Shown here: one piece after another, positions 49,453 to 62,457 of the stretch
Position numbering within the stretch: the first letter of the stretch is position 1
Layout: every line of letters begins with the position of its first letter
NCBI GenBank assembly: GCA_963693365.1
Contig: CAVNZM010000008.1
Span: 6,448,001-6,512,000, forward strand
Direction of reading: 5' to 3'
DNA length: 64,000 bases
Source: Amoebidium appalachense
Lineage: Eukaryota > Ichthyosporea
Made by a program: the position numbers and the translations under genes
The notes under the pieces: model-generated
The model's database searches: none
What the model was told of the DNA's origin: nothing
What the model saw: the letters and a program-made list of their open reading frames with translations, nothing else

Positions 49453-49782
49453 GTTCGCCTGCCCTCTTCTCTCGCACTAACACGGTCTGTATGCTGCTGC
49501 TGCTGTAGGCGACGGGTCGGTTTGCCTGAATAAGGATGTGCGGGCGCTCCATGGCGTTGCTTCGCTGCACGACAGAAGAAGGTCGAATTTTGCTTTCTTG
49601 GTGCTGTCTTTTACTGCAGTAAGGAGCTCCGAGGCGATGGGCAGCCTAACGGGTGTTTGTGAAAGACAAGGAAGATAGCGATCGAGAGAGGGGAGGGAGT
49701 TGAAGTGAACGAGTCCCCTGCCATTGTGCTGGGTTATGTCGGCCTCGGTCGCGAGGCGCAATGAAAGTTTGACAACCGCCAT

Positions 49783-51127
49783 AACGAGATTAGTTTTTAC
49801 GTGGTGACAGAGATTTACAAGGACGCAAGTCCAGTTTCAACACTGAGATGTTCTGAGATGTGCACCAGGTAAAGGAACTGTGCAGTTCTGCATGCGCATC
49901 ACCCTGCATGGAAGTACGAACCGTTAAGCTGTGCTGATGTTTAAGCGGAAAATAGCAGTTTGCTCGTTTTTTACCGTTTGGTTCAGAGCTCCTGGCGCGC
50001 CGTCAGTTCTGGCGCTTGCACGCATACATGCTTCGAAAAAGTGAAGGGCGATGTCTCCTGAGAAGGCAATGAGCATTGAGTTGTGCTTGCGTTATTAGGA
50101 ACCACCTGTGATGTGACAGGTGCACTTGCGCAAAAAAATATGTGCCCCGTTCCGTGAAACCAACAGTAATAATCGATAGCTATACCTCAATTCGAGCGAA
50201 AAAGCGGCCAACTTTTTTCAGAGCAGTCGCGAACAGCCTGATAGTCGAACTCCGCCGTCATGAGGTGAGCCTTGCTTGGTTTTGCGCAAAAGTGAGCCTG
50301 GCTCATAGATTCCTTTGAGCCAATAGCAAGCGGGAAGGAGTAGCAGCCGTTATAAATACGTGATATTCCCTTTATGTTAGTGGTTCAGAATTTGTAGCTA
50401 ATCGTAAGGCCTGAGTTTTGACCGCCTAAAGGGGGGTAAAAGAGCGTGAAGAACGCGGCCCGAAAAGAAGCACTTCATGAAGTTCTGGCATAACGAAAAT
50501 AATTTATCTGGTTTCAGTGCATTCAGTTTATAAATAATTCTATATGAGTTGAAGAATACAGTTTCTTGTTGGCCAAACATTTGGAGCTATTTTATTGCTA
50601 CCTGTTCAACTGCCGCACGGAAACTATAGTAGGGAATGGATGAAGAGCCAAGGAAACCAAGCTTTTGCATCGCTTTTCAAATTCCAGCAACATTTCGCCG
50701 GACGAGCACGCCTTCAAAAAATGAAATGCACACCCGCCGGCACGTGGAAGCCAGACCCTGTAACAGGTGCGTGGGTGAACACTTGGTGTGTCTGTGTGCG
50801 TGCGTGAGTGCATGCGTGTGTGCATGTGTATGTTTGCGAGTCCGTGCATGTTGTGTATTCTCGTGGCTTGCACACTCTCCTTTTTGCATTGTACGTTTCT
50901 GAAGTTGTTATAGGATTTTCCCCGCTTATTGAACACCACAGCTATGAAGATACTCGGCTCTCTCCCTTTCTTTTTTTGTCTCAGCAGCCCAACATGGTCT
51001 TTAGATTGCCTCTCTACCCGCCAGTTTTTCTATTTGGTTATAAAAATTAAGTTGCTGTTTGCCTCCCCTCGCCCTCAGCAACTCACTCTCACATCCCTGC
51101 AGTCGGCTGGTGCTTGGGGACCTCAAC
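49783..51127. other. Divergent promoter interval and upstream EF-Tu leader
   Basis: Contains CCAAT and TATA elements (50320-50358). It also contains a frame at 50595-50774 with TPAGTWKPDPVTG that ends at a good donor (CAG|GTGCGT), and an acceptor at 51103. This may be the EF-Tu 5' leader or a small separate exon; the frames do not join in a way that extends EF-Tu. Confidence -1.
50320..50358 (+). promoter_or_regulatory. Putative EF-Tu promoter: CCAAT and TATAAATA
   Basis: CCAAT at 50320-50324 and TATAAATA at 50351-50358, spaced about 26 bp, on the strand of the EF-Tu gene and about 770 bp before its ATG. A 5'-UTR intron ending at 51103 would explain the distance. Sequence evidence only. Confidence -1.
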
Positions 51128-51952
51128 ATGTTGGCAGTACGCCCCCTTTCTCGCGTGTTCTCGGCCGTGTGCCAGAATGCTGCTGGTATGTTGAGATATT
51201 GCTGAGCTCGTTTAGGGGGAGCGGAAGGGCGGGAGTGGGTGAAGGGGGGGAGGGGGGAGGGGGGAGGGGGGAGGGGACGTAAGCGGTTGTCTACGAGGAC
51301 GGCTTGGTGACTGATGTCTCTCCCGTCCCTCTTTGGGGCGGGGGGGGGAGGGGGGGGGGGGCGGCCGGGAGGCTGGTTGAAGGAAGGGCAGATCGGGTTG
51401 TGGGAGTGATGGAGAGCAAACCTAGCTTTTATGGCAAGTTAAAAGCCACTTTTATGCTTCCCCAGGAGTCTCTTAAGTGAGACATACTAGCGTGTTTCAA
51501 GCAACGTAGTAACGTGTTTCAAGCAACGGTGTTCAAGAGGCTTGGAGTGAGTTATCACAAATGGGGCAGGTATAAAACGAAAGCAAGGTACTCTCGGGGA
51601 GCACGAAGGGTAAAGGGAGTCAAAGCGACTTGTCCCTGGTTGTCGTTTGCTAACCACTCTGCCCTCCCCCCCACCCCCCCACACCCTCACTCTCCCCCTT
51701 TCCCTCTCCCCCTCTCTCTGCACCTCATCCCCACCCTTTCACATGGCCCCCTAATTCAATGCACACATCTCCAACCTTATCCACCCCACCCGTCCTTTGC
51801 TCCGACACACCCATCACCCATCAACAGGCGCTGTGACGGCTTCTGCCCGGTCACAGATTGCCAAGGCGGCCACTGAGTCCCCCTTGGTGAGTGTCTCCCC
51901 CCGCCCCCCATGCTTCTCATCGTGTATGCGTACTTCGTACCGTGTTCCGCAT

Positions 51953-51987
<35 letters not shown>

Positions 51988-54814
51988 ACTTCCCTACCCT
52001 CATATGGCCCTCAATAGTTTTCCCCTCAACCCCTCCCTCCCTCCCCCCCAAACACCACCCAAAAAAGGAAAGGCACTTGGTCACGCTTTTGCCTTATGTT
52101 ATGTACTCTATCCCCCCGCCCTTTCTCCCTTCCGTAACTATTCTCGGCCCACCCCTCTCCTCCTTTTGTTCTTAATTCCTCTCTATTGGTGAGACAAGGT
52201 CCATACAGTAGTGATGATGATAGTTGTTTTACGTTCAGGCCTGCCTGGCTGTATTGCAGGCCTGCTTGGCTGTATAGATAACGTTTGTTTTGGACTCTAT
52301 TGGTGTAATTAAGTAGACCTGTTGCCTGGAAGGTTGTTTGTGCTCCTTCCCTCCATTATGCAGTTGTAAGTGGGTGCGTGGTTTCGAGTCAGCATTGTAT
52401 GGTTTCTTGGATGAGGTCTTAGTGCTGCTGTTGTGGTGGTTGTTCTTACTGTTACTGCTATTCGTAGTGGTTTCATGGGGAACTTCGATCACATTATCTG
52501 TAGCCGTATGTGTGTATGTGTTTTATATCGCGAGATGTCGAGGTCCCCTGGGGGGGGTGGGGGGGGGGGGAGAGGCAGGAAGTAGGGAGGATGCTTGATT
52601 GATGCGAATATGTAGCGGCTTGAGATACTAAAAGGCACGGGGGGTTAGAGGTTATGGGATGGAGGGGGGGGGGGGGAGAGAGAGAGAGAGAGAAGAGAGA
52701 GAGCTTGGCAACAGGGAGTAGGGCAAGAAGGTTTGGGGCCTGGTGGTGGTTGGGGAAGAGGGGGAGGAGGGGAGAGGTTGAAGTCCAGGGTGTATGTGGG
52801 AAGATGAAGCCTTTTTGTTTCATGGTCTGACTCAAGTTTTCCATTTCAGGCCAACCGCATTGCTGCTGCCACTCTTCTTGGTGGTGAGTACCCCCCCCCC
52901 CTCCCGCCCACCCCCGGCTGCCGCCGCCTACCTTTACATAATAGATTCACAAAGTTTTCATGCTGTGTATGCACAGAGAGGGGGAAGAAAGGGGGGGGGG
53001 GGGGGGAGAGGGGGGATGGAGGGAAGTGATGAAACACGCAGTGAATGGTAGGCATTGAAGTCTGTTTAGGCATTTTGCAGCGGCACGACGGTATGTTGAT
53101 GTCAACATAATGTCGGAAAGCTTGCCATTGTCTACGTTGCCTTTTATGCCACGGCCGATGATGTTACCGAGCACAATGAGTGGCAACTGAGTTTGCCTGT
53201 ATGCCTTTTTGGACTTCTCCACACAAAGGTGTGCCAAGGAGAAATGGAGTCTTAGTCGTTAGTGTTGAGATAGCAACTTGAGCATACCTGCTATCCACCT
53301 AATGTTAGCACCAATATTCTTACCGTGTGGATTGGACCATACACCTGCATGATATTAGTTTTAACGCATATTTGCCACAGGTGTGCGTAGCTATGCGGAG
53401 TTCAAGCGCAGCAAGCCGCACTGCAACATCGGCACCATCGGCCACGTCGATCACGGCAAGACCACCCTGACTGCCGCCATCACAAAGGGTGTGTCCACCC
53501 CCCCCCCCCCCCCCCCCCTGGGCCCTCCTTTCCTCCACCACCCACCCGCTCTACTTCCATAGTGCCCTTGCATGGGCTCTGCTTCTGTGTAAAGTGTCGC
53601 CCCGATGCTGCAGCTCAGTCTTGACATCGGCTAGTCGTAACATAAAAGGACCTGACAAAGTTATGTGATTGGGCCGTGCTAGCAAAACATGGAAACTAAT
53701 ATGTGTGTTATTGGATATTGCTTGCTTGACAACCATACACCTAACTGCTGACTCTGATTGGACCATCCCTAGCAACCAATAAAACTAACTGGGCCATCTG
53801 GTTGGTCAGTGCTCTCCAGCAAGGGCGGTGCCGAGTTCATGGACTACAGCCAGATCGACAAGGCGCCCGAGGAGAAGGCCCGTGGTATCACCATTGCCAC
53901 GGCACACGTGGAGTACGAGACGGACAAGAGGCACTATGCCCACGTCGACTGCCCGGGCCACGGTGAGTAAACGTGCTGATGGGCATATGTGTGCGTGCTG
54001 TATGCGCTTTAGGCCTTGTGATCGGTTTTTTCGGTGTAATGCAATTTGGCCTGAAACTGATGTGTGTGTCCGTACCAACAAGCCTTGCATATGCAAGATC
54101 CCCCCCCCCCCCCCCCCCCTTTCCCCTTTCCTCCCCTCCCTCCCACCTTGCTTACCCACCCAACGGACTGCATTTATAGAGCATTTACTGCAAGGAGCTT
54201 CGGGCACCGAAAAAAGTCTACTGACTTTTATGTTGATTTGCAAATGCGAATATGTTTGGGTGGATGGGTGGGCGGGTGTGCATGAGGGTGGGAGGAGGGG
54301 GGGGTGGAGGGGAGGAGTTGCGATAATGGGGAGGCGGTGGTGGGGGGAAGGAAGGTCGGTGCATAGCCCATGGAGGGTAGCAGGGGGGTTGGCTCAGGGG
54401 GTCAGTGCATCGGACATGTGGTTGATAAATGCTAGTTGCAGCTATGGTTCGATTGGGCACACATGATCTGACCATAAGTTTTGTGTTGTGTCTGCAGCCG
54501 ATTACATCAAGAACATGATTACGGGTGCCGCACAGATGGACGGTGCAATCCTGGTCGTGGCCGGTACTGACGGTCAGATGCCCCAGACACGTGAGCACTT
54601 GCTGCTCTCCAAGCAGGTACACACACTCATGCTCATGCTCATGCTCAAATACATTGCCTTTCCGAAGTATAAGGTCCAGGTTGGTCAAATTAGAGAATGT
54701 CTTAAATTTATGCGCTGAGTGAGATTTTGCAAGAACCGTATGATGGCCAACACTCACAGACACATGAACGTGTCACTGAGTGAACTCTATGTGCGCGCGC
54801 ACACACACACACAC

Positions 54815-54848
<34 letters not shown>

Positions 54849-55532
54849 CGCAGCAATCGCTATACATGGAGGTAGGACCAGAGGTAGGCAAAGTCTTCAA
54901 TATCGTCTGGCATCCATATGTCGTATCACTGACGTCAAAATTACTTCACGTAACGAAATGCTGACGTAGACGCCGATTCAAAAGCTCACACACAGACGCC
55001 CGTACACATACACCCCCCCCCCCCCCCCCCCCCCCCCCTTTACTTCCATGCAACCGGGCATGGTTGCTCTGTGTCGTGCATCTGCAAGCACATACACATT
55101 TTCCGCTGCACTGCATTAGTTTGCAGACACATATTCACCGTTTTGCTCACCTTGCTTGCATAAGCAACCCTTTTCGTCTTTGATCAAGACGGGTTGACCC
55201 TCCCAAGTTCAGTTGATGCTGCTGTCTGAGTTGGTGAGTCGTATATGTGCGGGCTAAGGGGTCGAAACTCAGACGCAATTGATGACTTGGGCCCTTTCTG
55301 AGGATGGGCACTGCTTATGACGCATACTGTGCGCATGGCTGATGTTGCATACTTGAATGTTTGCCTTTGCATGTGTCCTTCGTGTATGCGTACTTCGTAC
55401 CGTGTTCCGCATTCAAACCCCCCCCCCCCCCCCCCCCCCGCCCTTGAGGATTAGCCTTGTTCATAATACATACTCGCTATTCTTGCTTGCTATCTGCATT
55501 GTGTGTTCCATAATGTGTAATGTGTTCTAATC

Positions 55533-55567
<35 letters not shown>

Positions 55568-57095
55568 CCACCACCACCACCCCGCCTCCCCCCACCCCAT
55601 TCACACACACACACACACACACACGTACAGGTGGGAGTGAACCACCTCGTGGTGTTCATCAACAAAGCGGACATGGTTGACGACACAGAGATGCTCGACC
55701 TCGTGGAGATGGAGATGAGGGAGGTGCTGACCGAGTACGGCTACGACGGAGAGAACACCCCCATCATCCGCGTACGATTAACTACCCCCCCCCCCCTTGC
55801 GAGGCCCTCCCTGCCTCCCTCCCTCCCCCTGCTGCATGTCTTTGCTTCCATATTTGCCATCCTGATGGACATACACACACACACACACTGAACTACCAAG
55901 CCCCCCCCCCCCCCCTTTCTGTCGGCTAAAACATACACAAGGCATGCAAGCACACACTTCTTCACACCCCCATGGAAGTGTGTGTTGTTTTTGTTGTTGT
56001 TGTAGGCAGAGTGGGGATTAGGAGAGGGAGGGGTGTGTGTTGGGGGGGGGGGGGGGGGGGGGGGGGGCGCTGAGAAGAACACGGGGGTTCACTCTGCGTG
56101 GATTATATTTTCAGGAGAGATAAGAGGGAGGGAGATGAGCGAGAGTACTATCGGGATGTTTTCGGGTGGGCAGAGCGGGTGGGGAGGGGATGCCTGTGTA
56201 TGTGTCTTCGTGTGGAAGAGGTGGATCATTGTGTTGGGGTTTTTACATCTGTGTGGTGGTTTGGACGGGAGGAGGAGGTGGGGGGAGGGGGGAAGGCTTT
56301 TTTTCTTATAGGGGACGTGAAGAGAGAATAAAAGCTCTGTAGGCCCTTTTTGTGTCGAAACTGACCTCTGATCCTTCTTCCACGTCTCGACACTGCATTT
56401 TCCACAACCACGGCACCATGTTTAAACACACATGTACGCAAGCAAACCGTGCACAACAACCCTAATCTGGACCGACGTTCACAACACACATACACATGTG
56501 CGCGCACACGTACACATGCACACAGGCGTGTCAACCTTTTTGTAAGCTATGTAGTGGCCTTTGCATTACTTGACGCGCAAACACACAACACTCTCTTACA
56601 CACGCGCGTACACGTACAGGGCTCTGCACTGTGCGCACTGAACGGCACCAACCCCGAGGTGGGTGAGAAGAGCATCATGCAGCTGATGGACGCCGTCGAT
56701 GCCCACATCCCCCAGCCCGCACGTGAGCTCGACAAACCCTTCCTGATGAGCGTCGAGGTAAACACCCCCGTCTCTCCGCAAAACAAAGCCCCCCTCAAGT
56801 TCTATGGGCTTTGCTTGTGGTGAATACTTTGTGTGTATCCCTGGTTTACATGTTTTCAAGATGTGTACCTTTCGAATCTGTAATTCACACTGACTTCATA
56901 CTAGGCTTTATACTGGTTATTGCACTCGTGCGCCTGCACACTTGTGTGCGTTGACAGGCACACCGTACCCCTCGACCCGCACGGATACGCTTGCACACAT
57001 GCACACACAACCCACGCACACAAATCTCCACACCATGCCTACCTTTTGCGAATGTCAACTTCATTCTGCCCACAACACCTGCATACACTTCTCTA

Positions 57096-57132
<37 letters not shown>

Positions 57133-58976
57133 CCCCCCCCCCCCCCCCCCCCCTCCCTTCCCTTCCCTTCCCCTCCTCTCCTCTCCTCTCCTCTCCCTCA
57201 GGCTCTCACTGCGTTTTTGCGAGTGATACGAACCTTTTAACACGGTTTGATGAAGTGTGTTCCCTTGCATGATGTCTTGTCCCTCTCAAACATGCTCTAA
57301 CACGATTTGTTTCAATACACAGGACGTGTTCAGCATCCCGGGCCGTGGTACCGTGCTTACCGGGCGCATTGAGCGTGGTGTGGTGACCAAGGGTGAGGAG
57401 GTTGAACTGCTGGGCTACGGCTCAAACACTAAGACCATTGTTACTGGCTTGGAGATGTTCCACAAGGTATGTGTGCACACACACATGCATGCACACATGC
57501 ATACATACACACGTGCTCCACAGGTACACGCTCACACACACACGTGCTCCACATGCTATTGTGCGCTGAAACACGTACGCATTTCAACTTCCGTACACAC
57601 GCTCACACACACACACACGCTCACACACACACACACACGTGTTCTGCATGCGAATGGGCATGTATTGCACGTGCACATTGCAGCATCTCTTGCACACTAC
57701 CACTAGTAAAGTACTACGTGCACACAGTAACACGTTCATGAGAGGTGACCACGCCTCAACCAATGCCCCAAATTAACTAGTCACTACTAGCTACACAAAT
57801 GCCGTGAATTCGGTTTTGTTAAAGAGAGAGAAATTGCCTTGGCAGCCAATCTGAAATATCAATCATTGCTTATTCAACGCGGTCGTGTTGATTTAGTATC
57901 GAAATATGCCGTCCAGTTGTCTGGTATAGTGAGGAGAGAATAGTGTACGGCTTTGGGTGTAACACAAGGAATGGCGGTGTTGATTATTTTTTATTAATAT
58001 TATTGATATTATTATTTTGGGGGGGGGGGGGGGGGGGTCGGTTGCCCCATAGCATAGAAAACTCCTAACACACCCTTCTTCCTTCTCTCTTCCTCTCTCT
58101 AACTCATTCGCCACACCTGAACTCTCCCCTTCACACGTCCACATACCCCACTATTCCCCATGCTCTCGCATGCACACATACGTCCCCTTACACACGAACA
58201 CATACACGTACACACAGTCCCTTGACCGCGGTGAGGCCGGTGACAACCTCGGGGCCCTTCTGCGCGGCATTAAGCGTGAGGATGTCCGCCGCGGCATGGT
58301 TGTATGCGCGCCAGGCACGATCAAGACGCACAAGAAGTTCGAGGCGGAGATGTACATCCTGAGCAAGGAGGAGGGCGGCAGGCACACGCCGTTCGTCAAC
58401 AACTACCGGCCGCAGATGTACCTGCGCACGGCCGACATCACATGCATCATCAACCTGCCCGAGGGCAAGGAGATGGTCATGCCCGGAGAGAACGCCACCC
58501 TTGTAAGTGCTCCTGCTATCCCCCCCCTCCCCCCGGGAAAGGAATAGAAAAGACCACCTCCACCAGTCTGTCACACACACACACACACATGTGTGTGTGT
58601 GTGGCATACACTTGCCTTGCTCAGCACGGCATGCACCTCTACACAAAAAGAAACGGAGGGATAAAATCATACAGGCAACAACCCTCCCCCCCCTCCCCCC
58701 CCTCCCCCTCTGCCGCCATTGCACGCAACCTTCAACACCAGTAACTTGCACCCTGCACTGCAAAAACTCGATAAATGGGAATGTTTAGATTCTGACTGGC
58801 TCATCCCCTTCAACCTTTTCGCCGTCAAACACACACACACATGCACACACACACACACACACACACAGAGCATGGAGCTCTTCAAGGAGGTGCCCCTCGA
58901 GGTGGGCATGCGCTTCACCGTCCGGGAGGGCAACAAGACGGTGGGCACCGGTGTCGTCACAAAGGTCATTGAGTAG
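51128..58976 (+). CDS. TUFM: Mitochondrial elongation factor Tu, 11 exons, complete
   Basis: GTPase that delivers aminoacyl-tRNA to the mitochondrial ribosome. Exons: 51128-51185, 51828-51886, 52850-52883, 53381-53488, 53810-53962, 54498-54616, 55631-55771, 56620-56757, 57323-57466, 58218-58502, 58869-58976; 1347 nt, 448 aa, all phases agree. The first three exons encode a positively charged, Ala/Ser/Arg-rich presequence without acidic residues near its start, ending near RSYAEF, as for mitochondrial import. G domain: GHVDHGKT (aa 71-78), RGITI, DCPGH (aa 133-137), NKAD (aa 188-191), GSAL. Domains 2 and 3 follow, including [20 protein letters not shown] and the C-terminal GTGVV. The length fits TUFM (human 452 aa). 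Wording around GAAQMDGAI and [11 protein letters not shown] is closest to fungal/opisthokont mitochondrial EF-Tu from memory. The acceptor at 51103 puts a 5'-UTR exon end 24 nt before the ATG, so the true first exon is probably upstream. A poly(A) signal lies at 59213. Confidence -1.
51908..51957 (+). repeat. Poly-C-tailed repeat, 3' fragment in EF-Tu intron 2
   Basis: CATGCTTCTCATCGTGTATG, CGTACTTCGTACCGTG, CCGCATTTAA, then poly-C 51958-51984. Begins 20 bp after the exon 2 donor. Confidence -1.
55140..55417 (+). repeat. Poly-C-tailed repeat, long diverged copy in EF-Tu intron 6
   Basis: Homologous to 43571-43865 from GCATAAGCAACCC onward, with many substitutions; ends CGCATTCAAA plus poly-C 55418-55439. 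Directly followed by a second copy. Confidence -1.
55441..55531 (+). repeat. Poly-C-tailed repeat, second unit in EF-Tu intron 6
   Basis: TTGAGGATTAGCCTTG ... TCTGCATTGTGTGTTCC ... GTGTTCTAATCTC then poly-C 55532-55565. Head to tail behind the previous unit; closest relative 6652-6772. Confidence -1.
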
Positions 58977-59376
58977 ATTTTTATCCCCCGTGACGTGATT
59001 GGCTGCCAGGAGCCACGTGGTTTTAACGTAAGCATGCCATGGGCTTCTAGTCACACATTCCTGCGAATGTCCAATGTAAAGCTAAGTGATTGATTGTATA
59101 TGGGCCAGACCGACGTTTAAATGCTTTGTTTTGATTGGGTGGGGCTGGCTGTGCCGCCTGCCGGTTGGTTGGTTTGGTCCGTATGTCTGCTATAATTGGC
59201 TATTATCCGGCCAATAAAACACACCTTCTGTGAGGCTGCGCAGTATACCGATAACTGTGCTCCAAAAGTCTCCCTCGTTCAATCCTTTTTTCCAATTTTC
59301 TCTCTTCCTCTCTCTCTGGCTCTCTCTTCTCTCTCTCTCTCTCTCTCTCTCACTCTCACTCTCTGTCTCCCCCCCC

Positions 59377-59424
<48 letters not shown>

Positions 59425-59811
59425 TTCTCGATCTCTCTCTCACACTTGTCTATAAGAGCTTAAAGCTGTCTGTCTGCACAGCTGTCTCTCAAAATTTGCA
59501 ACAAGGCAGTCTATCATACTAGCACACATTCATGTCCCCGGCAGCCACTTGTCCGGCCGTCTGCACCCCTTTCGAATTCAGCAATCAACAACTCATGTGC
59601 ACAGAGTCACATGGGGGGGTTTACGCTGTTTACTCGAGGCAAAGAGAACCAGTCTCAGGTATGGGGGGGGGGGGGTTTGCTCGGAATATCCCCTCAGCGG
59701 TATATCATGATCACGTACATAGATGTCGGGTGGTGACCATATATCAGGGTTTACTTTCTCTACGAGACACCATAAAGACTACAAGGAGAAATCAATTAGT
59801 TGGGGTTCCCC

Positions 59812-59815
<4 letters not shown>
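58977..59815. other. EF-Tu 3' UTR and spacer
   Basis: 3' UTR to about 59235, then (CT)n 59325-59365 and poly-C 59371-59424. From 59430 to 59815 nothing is recognised; this would be the 3' flank of LINE-B. Confidence -1.
59213..59218 (+). terminator. Poly(A) signal of EF-Tu
   Basis: AATAAA about 240 nt after the TAG at 58974, the first such hexamer downstream. Confidence -1.

Positions 59816-59847
<32 letters not shown>
59816..59847 (-). repeat. Poly(A) tail of LINE-B
   Basis: A T-run on plus, about 90 bp past the LINE-B stop on minus, separated from it by a (CA)n tract (59885-59935). Consistent with target-primed insertion. No target duplication was found against the 61508 side. Confidence -1.
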
Positions 59848-59851
<4 letters not shown>

Positions 59852-59883
59852 GGGCTCCCCTTGGGACACTCGGTATCAGCTGG

Positions 59884-59920
<37 letters not shown>

Positions 59921-59940
59921 TGTGTGTGCGCGCGCGTGCG

Positions 59941-61507
59941 CTATAATTTTGTAGTGATGTGTTTCTCAAGCCAATCAATACATCTAATAAACAGGTCGTA
60001 GTTACGCGTGTTTAGTATAAAATCAAGGATGTTGTAATTTACAGGTAGGCTATCTTTCTGGGTGTCTGTTGTGAATGTGACGTGTGTGTGTTGCGGTATT
60101 ATGTGGTCTATCAAACTACATTTGGCGATACATGACCGGTTAAACTGGTGTGTGTGTGTGTTGTTTGGGCATGCAAATGATGCCACCTTATACTTATTAG
60201 ATCTCCACTGTATAGCACGTGTACAGTAAAAGCGTGGTAATTGGTCAATAATACCATCAGCTAGAGAAAGACCAGTTCTACAGGAAGGTAATATGTATTT
60301 AGGTGTTATACATTTGCGAGTGCCATATTTGGCAATATGGTTGAGGCGGTCAGTATATATAAAACGAGACATAAGGCTTAGTTTTTCAAGGTGTATGCTT
60401 TCATCGGGTCTAGTGTCGTGTGGTATCTTTTTCCATTTGTTATATTGCGTGATTATCTTGTGATTGTGTACATGTTTAATAAGTAAGTGGCAGTCCAAAG
60501 TCACACACACACTATTGCGGGGTTTATTTGTATTTGTGCCCAGGGGAGAAGGGGAGAGAGAGGGGAGGAAAGAGGGGAGAGGTGAGCAGGGGACAGGTCG
60601 GATAGAGAAGAGAGGGTGGGAGGGCAAATACTTCTTTAAGCGGCTTATGTGCTTATTGAATTTCAGCGCGAGATAGGATACTCTAGCAGCTATTGGGACC
60701 AGACCATATATCGAGAGCGTTACAGGCCCAGGTTTACAACAGTTGTTAGATAGAAAGGAGGCAACTTCTGCTTCAAGGAAATTTGCCAAGGGTTTAAGCG
60801 CTCTAGTTCTCTCTTTCTTGATCCAAGCGGCGAGAAGGGGTAAACCATATTCACATGCCGGGAAGACAAAAGTGCGAATAAATGTAAGTCTAATAGAAGG
60901 ATGGAGGGGTGTGTCTTTAAAAATGTTAGCCGAGAAGAAAGCTAACCGCTTACGAGCCAACTCTACCCTCTTTTCGACCATATGGGGAAACATAACACCA
61001 ACAGAATCAACCGGAACACCAAGATATTTGTATTCTGGAACTATAGGTACAGGTTTAGATGATAATGTAAATGTGTGTAAATTGTTAGCTATATCAGGTA
61101 CAAGGACACCACATTTGTCTATGTTAAGGATCATAAGGTTTGCCTTGCACCACTCTGACACTACATCGAACAATCTTTGCAGGCGTCTAGGGGTACGGGC
61201 AAGGAGGGACAGATCATCAGCATAGAGAAGTGCAGGCGGAAAGCTATTAATAGGGTCATCGTTTTCGGCGTAAATCTTGACAGCCAAATCATCTATAAAT
61301 AGGTTAAACAAAAAGGGGCTAAGCAATGAACCCTGCAAGAGACCTCTAGTACGAGCAAAACCATATGAAAGATGCCCATTAACCACAGCTCTACCATAGG
61401 TTTGAGACAAGAGTGCTTCTAACAGAACACCAATGCAGTGTGGTACACCCCGTGCAGCAAGCTTTTCCCATAGGAGACCAGGGGAGACAGAATCGTAAGC
61501 AGTTTTT
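59941..61507 (-). CDS. Non-LTR reverse transcriptase, 5'-truncated but open (LINE-B)
   Basis: The frame on minus starts within the RT domain at KTAYDSVSPGLLWEKL (first catalytic Asp) and stays open to a stop at 59941, over 500 codons. Motifs: ARTRGLLQGSLLSPFLF, IDDLAVKI, YADDLSLLA (catalytic), KCGVLVP, RTFVFPACEYGLPLL, and a C-terminal region ending WLEKHITTKL. It is related to LINE-A, but that copy is decayed whereas this one is open, so the insertion is younger. The 5' end abuts a gag fragment at 61508. Downstream on minus are (CA)n and a poly(A) of about 31 (T-run 59816-59847). No endonuclease or start codon of its own remains, so it is not functional alone. Confidence -1.
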
Positions 61508-61642
61508 GTTGGACATTGTGTTCATAGAAGCTAGTTCTAGTGCACGTTGTTCCTTCTGTAAGTCAGAAATGATTGCATCTTGTGAGGCCAACCTCTGCTC
61601 CAGTAGTTGGACTAGTTGCTGCAACTGTAAGTTGTCAGACAT
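61508..61642 (-). pseudogene. Start of a Copia-type gag, truncated by LINE-B
   Basis: ATG at 61642 opens MSDNLQLQQLVQLLEQRLAS, a Gln/Leu-rich coiled-coil start, which stays open until the LINE-B junction near 61508. It lies about 110 nt downstream, on minus, of a TATA box in the LTR next to it, as expected for a gag start. Family assignment is by position and style, not a diagnostic motif. Confidence -1.
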
Positions 61643-61699
61643 AGTGTCGTGTATGATGGGTAACTAGTCTATGTGTTTTGTGCACTGGAAACGACAGTA

Positions 61700-62272
61700 G
61701 AAAAGTGTAAATCAAACGTTCTGCTTCCCATGTTTGTGACATGGGAGGCACTGCTTTATATAGTCGTTGGCCACCTCATGGTGGCCTCGTGTGCACCCTG
61801 GTGGTGGGCCATGTACAGCATGGCCGAAAAGAGAGCACAATGAAAACAAGTCGTTAAAGATATAAAAGTTAACTGTGCACGTTGAGTGGCTAGTTAACTT
61901 GCACTAAAGCACACAAATAAACGTGTTTAACACACCAATTGCAGTTAAACGTAAATCTTGCTTCACACAACTAAAAATATTCTGAGAATATCCGGGAATA
62001 AAGCACACTACCACTCTAAGAATAGAATCCTGTGGCAAATATAGACATGACATCATCTGAACCGGGAATAGCCGAAAAGAGAGCACAATTAGCACGTTGC
62101 TAGTGAAGCTCGTCATTGGTACAGTTTTGGCTCAAACATATAACTACCATATATGAATATGACCGTAAACAAAAGCTCTATGCACTCGAGTGAGTGTTGA
62201 AACAGTTATTCAATTGCTCAGAAACTTTCTCTAACAGACATTGCTAGCCGGGAGTACCAGTGTACTCCAACA
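61700..62272 (-). repeat. LTR of the second Copia element
   Basis: Reading on minus, begins TGTTGGAGTACA at 62272 directly after the purine tract ATTGAGTAGGGG. A TATA box (TATATAAAG, 61754-61762) directs transcription toward the gag start at 61642. The far edge is not resolved; 61700 is an estimate. Confidence -1.
61754..61762 (-). promoter_or_regulatory. TATA box of the second Copia LTR
   Basis: TATATAAAG on minus, about 110 nt before the gag ATG at 61642. Confidence -1.
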
Positions 62273-62457
62273 CCCCTACTCAATTGGATAATTGTGGTAT
62301 GAATTAATGCAACTGAGCTCGAGTGCTTCAGGTGCACAAAATACAGACAATAAAGATTCCCCTACTCAATTTTAGTATGGTACACGTAGTTGCACAGTCG
62401 GATGCAACTCTCTCCCCCCCCTGAAGTATGAGGGCGCAGTTGGTTGATGACGGGTGC

